Source: Enterococcus faecalis (GTDB taxonomy: Bacteria; Bacillota; Bacilli; Lactobacillales; Enterococcaceae). From it: a DNA stretch of 49,449 nt. Made by a program: the position numbers and the translations under genes. Below the pieces are notes generated by a model. It was given only the letters and a program-made list of their open reading frames with translations, was not told the DNA's origin and did not search any database. The DNA lies in contig NZ_CP118962.1 of assembly GCF_029024925.1 (NCBI RefSeq), forward strand, positions 2,817,501 to 2,866,949, in the 5' to 3' direction. This document shows positions 47,406 through 49,449 of this stretch, one piece after another. Position 1 is the stretch's first letter. Each line of letters starts with the position of its first letter.

Positions 47406-48233
47406 TTATTTTTTCTTCCCTTTTTTCTTAGGACTTTTTGCTCGTTCAAGCGCTCGCTCCCGTGCTTTGGCTTGACGTGCTGCTTCCTCCCGCTCTTTAC
47501 GGATTTTGAATGGATTGTTTAATAACAATGTTTGCCCTGTTTGGAAGGCATTTGAGACCACCCAGTAAAGAGATAAACTGCTGGCTAATGAAATCCCCAT
47601 AAAGAAGATCATCGCTGGCATAACGTAATTCATAATTTTCAGTGAGGCATTTGTTTCTAGTTGGCTCATACTTGAAAGATACGTACTAGCAAACGTAAAG
47701 ACAGCCGCTAAAATCGGTAAAATTAAATACGGATCCGGCTTATCGAGGCTTAACCACAAGAACGTTCCTTCTTTTAACTCAGGCACGCGTGAAATGGCTT
47801 GATACAAAGCCATCATGATTGGTAGTTGAACCAACAATGGTAAACAGCCAATGTAAGGATTCACATTATTCTCTGCATACAAACGTTGCTGTTCTTCTCG
47901 GAATAAGCGTTGTGTTTCAGGATCTTTTGAAGAATATTTTTGTTGCAAGGCCTTTAATTGCGGTTGCAACTCTTGTGTTTTACGCATACTCTTCGTTTGG
48001 AAATGCATCAACGGCAATAAAATAATCCGGATGACTAACGTAAATAGGATAATCCCAATTCCGACACTGCCGCCTAATGATAGGAACTTAATCGCTTGGG
48101 CAAAATAATAAACAATGTATCGATCCCAAATTCCTGTACTACTTTCACTTACGGGCGCGGTTCCGCAGGCGGATAAAACAAAGACTAAGGTCACTAACCC
48201 AGCCATTAATAATAAGCGCTTATACTTCTTCAC
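47406..48233 (-). CDS. yidC: Membrane protein insertase YidC
   Basis: 275-aa lipoprotein of the YidC/Oxa1 family. A signal peptide ends in the lipobox LSAC (cysteine about residue 23). About five membrane helices follow, with the hydrophilic-groove arginine in the first large helix (LFTLVIRIILLPLM). The C-terminal tail is strongly basic, suited to ribosome contact. The start is a GTG at 48233 that overlaps the rnpA TAG stop. Confidence 0.94.
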   Translation of the reverse strand: MKKYKRLLLMAGLVTLVFVLSACGTAPVSESSTGIWDRYIVYYFAQAIKFLSLGGSVGIGIILFTLVIRIILLPLMHFQTKSMRKTQELQPQLKALQQKYSSKDPETQRLFREEQQRLYAENNVNPYIGCLPLLVQLPIMMALYQAISRVPELKEGTFLWLSLDKPDPYLILPILAAVFTFASTYLSSMSQLETNASLKIMNYVMPAMIFFMGISLASSLSLYWVVSNAFQTGQTLLLNNPFKIRKEREEAARQAKARERALERAKSPKKKGKKK

Positions 48234-48589
48234 TACTCAATTCCCTCTCTTACATCTAATATTTTAGCTAAATTTAACACATGTGTTAAATTAGCTTTCA
48301 CTTCTTCAGACGATAACTTTTCCAATCCTGGACGTGCAATCACGATAAAATCAATTTCTGGAGAGATACGGTCTTTTAATTGAAATAAACTCGCGCGGAT
48401 TTTCCGCTTCACAGCATTCCTTGTGACCGCGTTTCCAATTTTCTTCCCAACAGAAATCCCCACTCGAAAATGGGCTTGTTGTGGTTTCTCTAAAACGTAC
48501 ACCACGAAACGACGATTTGCACAAGATTGTTTTTTATTAAACACCTGTTGAAATTCTTTTTCTTTCTTGACACGGTAGGACTTTTTCAT
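48233..48589 (-). CDS. rnpA: Ribonuclease P protein component
   Basis: 118-aa basic protein that assists the RNase P RNA in maturing tRNA 5' ends. The signature region [17 protein letters not shown] is intact. The ATG at 48589 ([13 protein letters not shown]) has AAAGGG 6 bases upstream; an in-frame ATG two codons earlier overlaps that site. Confidence 0.95.
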   Translation of the reverse strand: MKKSYRVKKEKEFQQVFNKKQSCANRRFVVYVLEKPQQAHFRVGISVGKKIGNAVTRNAVKRKIRASLFQLKDRISPEIDFIVIARPGLEKLSSEEVKANLTHVLNLAKILDVREGIE

Positions 48590-48701
48590 CGGCATCCCTT
48601 TGTTTCTATATTTTTTTACTTCTTAATAATAATAGCATATTTCCGCTCTTTTTTAGTAGCCTTTTCTATAGAATCCTGCTTTCTTTTATTGAAAACAGAA
48701 A

Positions 48702-48760
48702 AAGAACCCTTAGTTATCTTCACATCTTCCAAAAAATTATGGAGATAACTAAGGGTTCTT
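48702..48760 (-). terminator. Hairpin between rpmH and rnpA
   Basis: AAGAACCCTTAGTTATCT and its exact complement form an 18-bp stem with a 23-base loop; a moderately T-rich stretch follows on the minus strand. It lies 33 bp after rpmH and probably limits readthrough into rnpA. Confidence 0.75.
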
Positions 48761-48792
48761 AGAAATTGACTGTTTAAAAGACCAGACCATCA

Positions 48793-48927
48793 TTAAGCAG
48801 AAATAACTTTTCTACCTTTACGACGACGGCTTGCTAATACGCGACGGCCATTTTTAGTGCTCATACGTTTACGGAATCCGTGAACTTTTTGGCGTTTACG
48901 TTTGTTTGGTTGATACGTTCTTTTCAT
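48793..48927 (-). CDS. rpmH: Ribosomal protein bL34
   Basis: 44 codons, starting [18 protein letters not shown] and ending RKGRKVISA, the invariant pattern of L34. CAGGAGG lies 9 bases before the ATG. It is the origin-proximal gene on this strand, as in almost all Firmicutes. Confidence 0.97.
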   Translation of the reverse strand: MKRTYQPNKRKRQKVHGFRKRMSTKNGRRVLASRRRKGRKVISA

Positions 48928-49052
48928 GCAATTACACCTCCTGAAATTGTAACTATCCATCAATATATAGACATACTTTGATAGTATAACGAGTAATAGG
49001 GTCTTTTGTCAATAAAATTTAAGAAATATTTCCTGAGAAAGATTCGTTTCAA

Positions 49053-49407
49053 TTATCCACAAATTAAATTTTCCTGTGAGTAGCTTGTGGATAGTTTTCC
49101 ACATTTTTTTCTGTTCACAGCCATTTTTCCACTAGTTTTACACAAAAAAACAGCCTGTTAAAAAGTTTTGCACAGGTATTTTTTTAGCTGTTGATAAGTT
49201 CTTGAAACATGATTGTGTCAAGCTTAATTATTCTCAACTTTTTGTGGATAACTTATTCAACAACCACTTTCTTCCGCAAGTGTCGACACCCTGTGGAAAA
49301 CTTTTTTCACCCTTGTGTACTTTTTTTCCACATTGAACAATTGCTTGTGGAAAAAGTTTTAAAAAAATGCTAAAATCGACTATGCTCATTCTTTTAAGTT
49401 ATCCACA
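49053..49407. other. oriC: Replication origin region, DnaA-box cluster
   Basis: Perfect TTATCCACA boxes occur at 49053-49061 and 49399-49407, and in inverse form (TGTGGATAA) at 49243-49251. One-mismatch boxes include 49086-49094, 49095-49103, 49292-49300, 49324-49332 and 49346-49354. The cluster is AT-rich and gene-free from rpmH to the window edge. AGGAGG at 49438-49443 is the expected dnaA ribosome-binding site, with the start codon just outside. Confidence 0.9.
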
Positions 49408-49449
49408 TTTTTTAGATAACCAAAATTTAAACATATAGGAGGTCACTGT

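Overview
The window looks like an Enterococcus faecalis chromosome (low-GC Firmicute). I recognise the 16S gene, the CroR/CroS pair with its known phosphorylation residues (D52 and H172), the oad/cit citrate cluster with CitH and CitO, and a large LPSTG surface protein of the EF3314 type. The right edge (about 49050-49449) is a cluster of DnaA boxes ending in a strong ribosome-binding site, so dnaA should start just past the window. This is the left flank of the replication origin, and most genes are on the minus strand.

Layout. 1-1930: the 16S gene on the minus strand, read from tandem promoters and flanked by complementary processing arms. 2295-5761, plus strand: croR-croS, then a serine T-box and serS. 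5973-15348, minus strand: guaB, a PTPS-related membrane protein, a DUF1129 protein, ychF, a DUF951 protein, parB, parA, rsmG and a DUF3114-like protein. Two parS-like sites lie beside this block, one inside a terminator and one abutting another. 15759-17531: oleate hydratase. 17732-23544: a complete sorbitol operon (dehydrogenase, PRD regulator, GutM, EIIC, EIIBC, EIIA and a transaldolase-family aldolase). 23716-27031: mnmG and mnmE. 27264-32180: the repeat-built LPSTG surface protein.

32969-42851: the citrate fermentation operon, transcribed leftward as oadH-oadD-oadB-(44-codon OadG-like gene)-citC-citD-citE-citF-citX-oadA-citM-citG. citH and citO run rightward from the divergent control region at 42852-43255. 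CitH imports citrate, the CitDEF lyase (activated by CitC, CitX and CitG) splits it to acetate and oxaloacetate, and oxaloacetate is decarboxylated by the membrane Oad complex or by soluble CitM. 45526-46248: a response regulator with no adjacent kinase, followed by a 240-bp structured intergenic element. 46615-48927: khpB/jag, yidC, rnpA and rpmH in the usual origin order.

The most interesting items are the 44-codon OadG-like membrane peptide inside the citrate operon, the parS-like site forming the loop of a terminator, the foldable intergenic element at 46373-46612 with a matching 26-bp fragment at 5868, a GC hairpin followed by a 14-codon ORF at 15435-15517, and the three-domain supermodule of the surface protein. 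No insertion sequence, prophage, CRISPR array or tRNA gene was seen.
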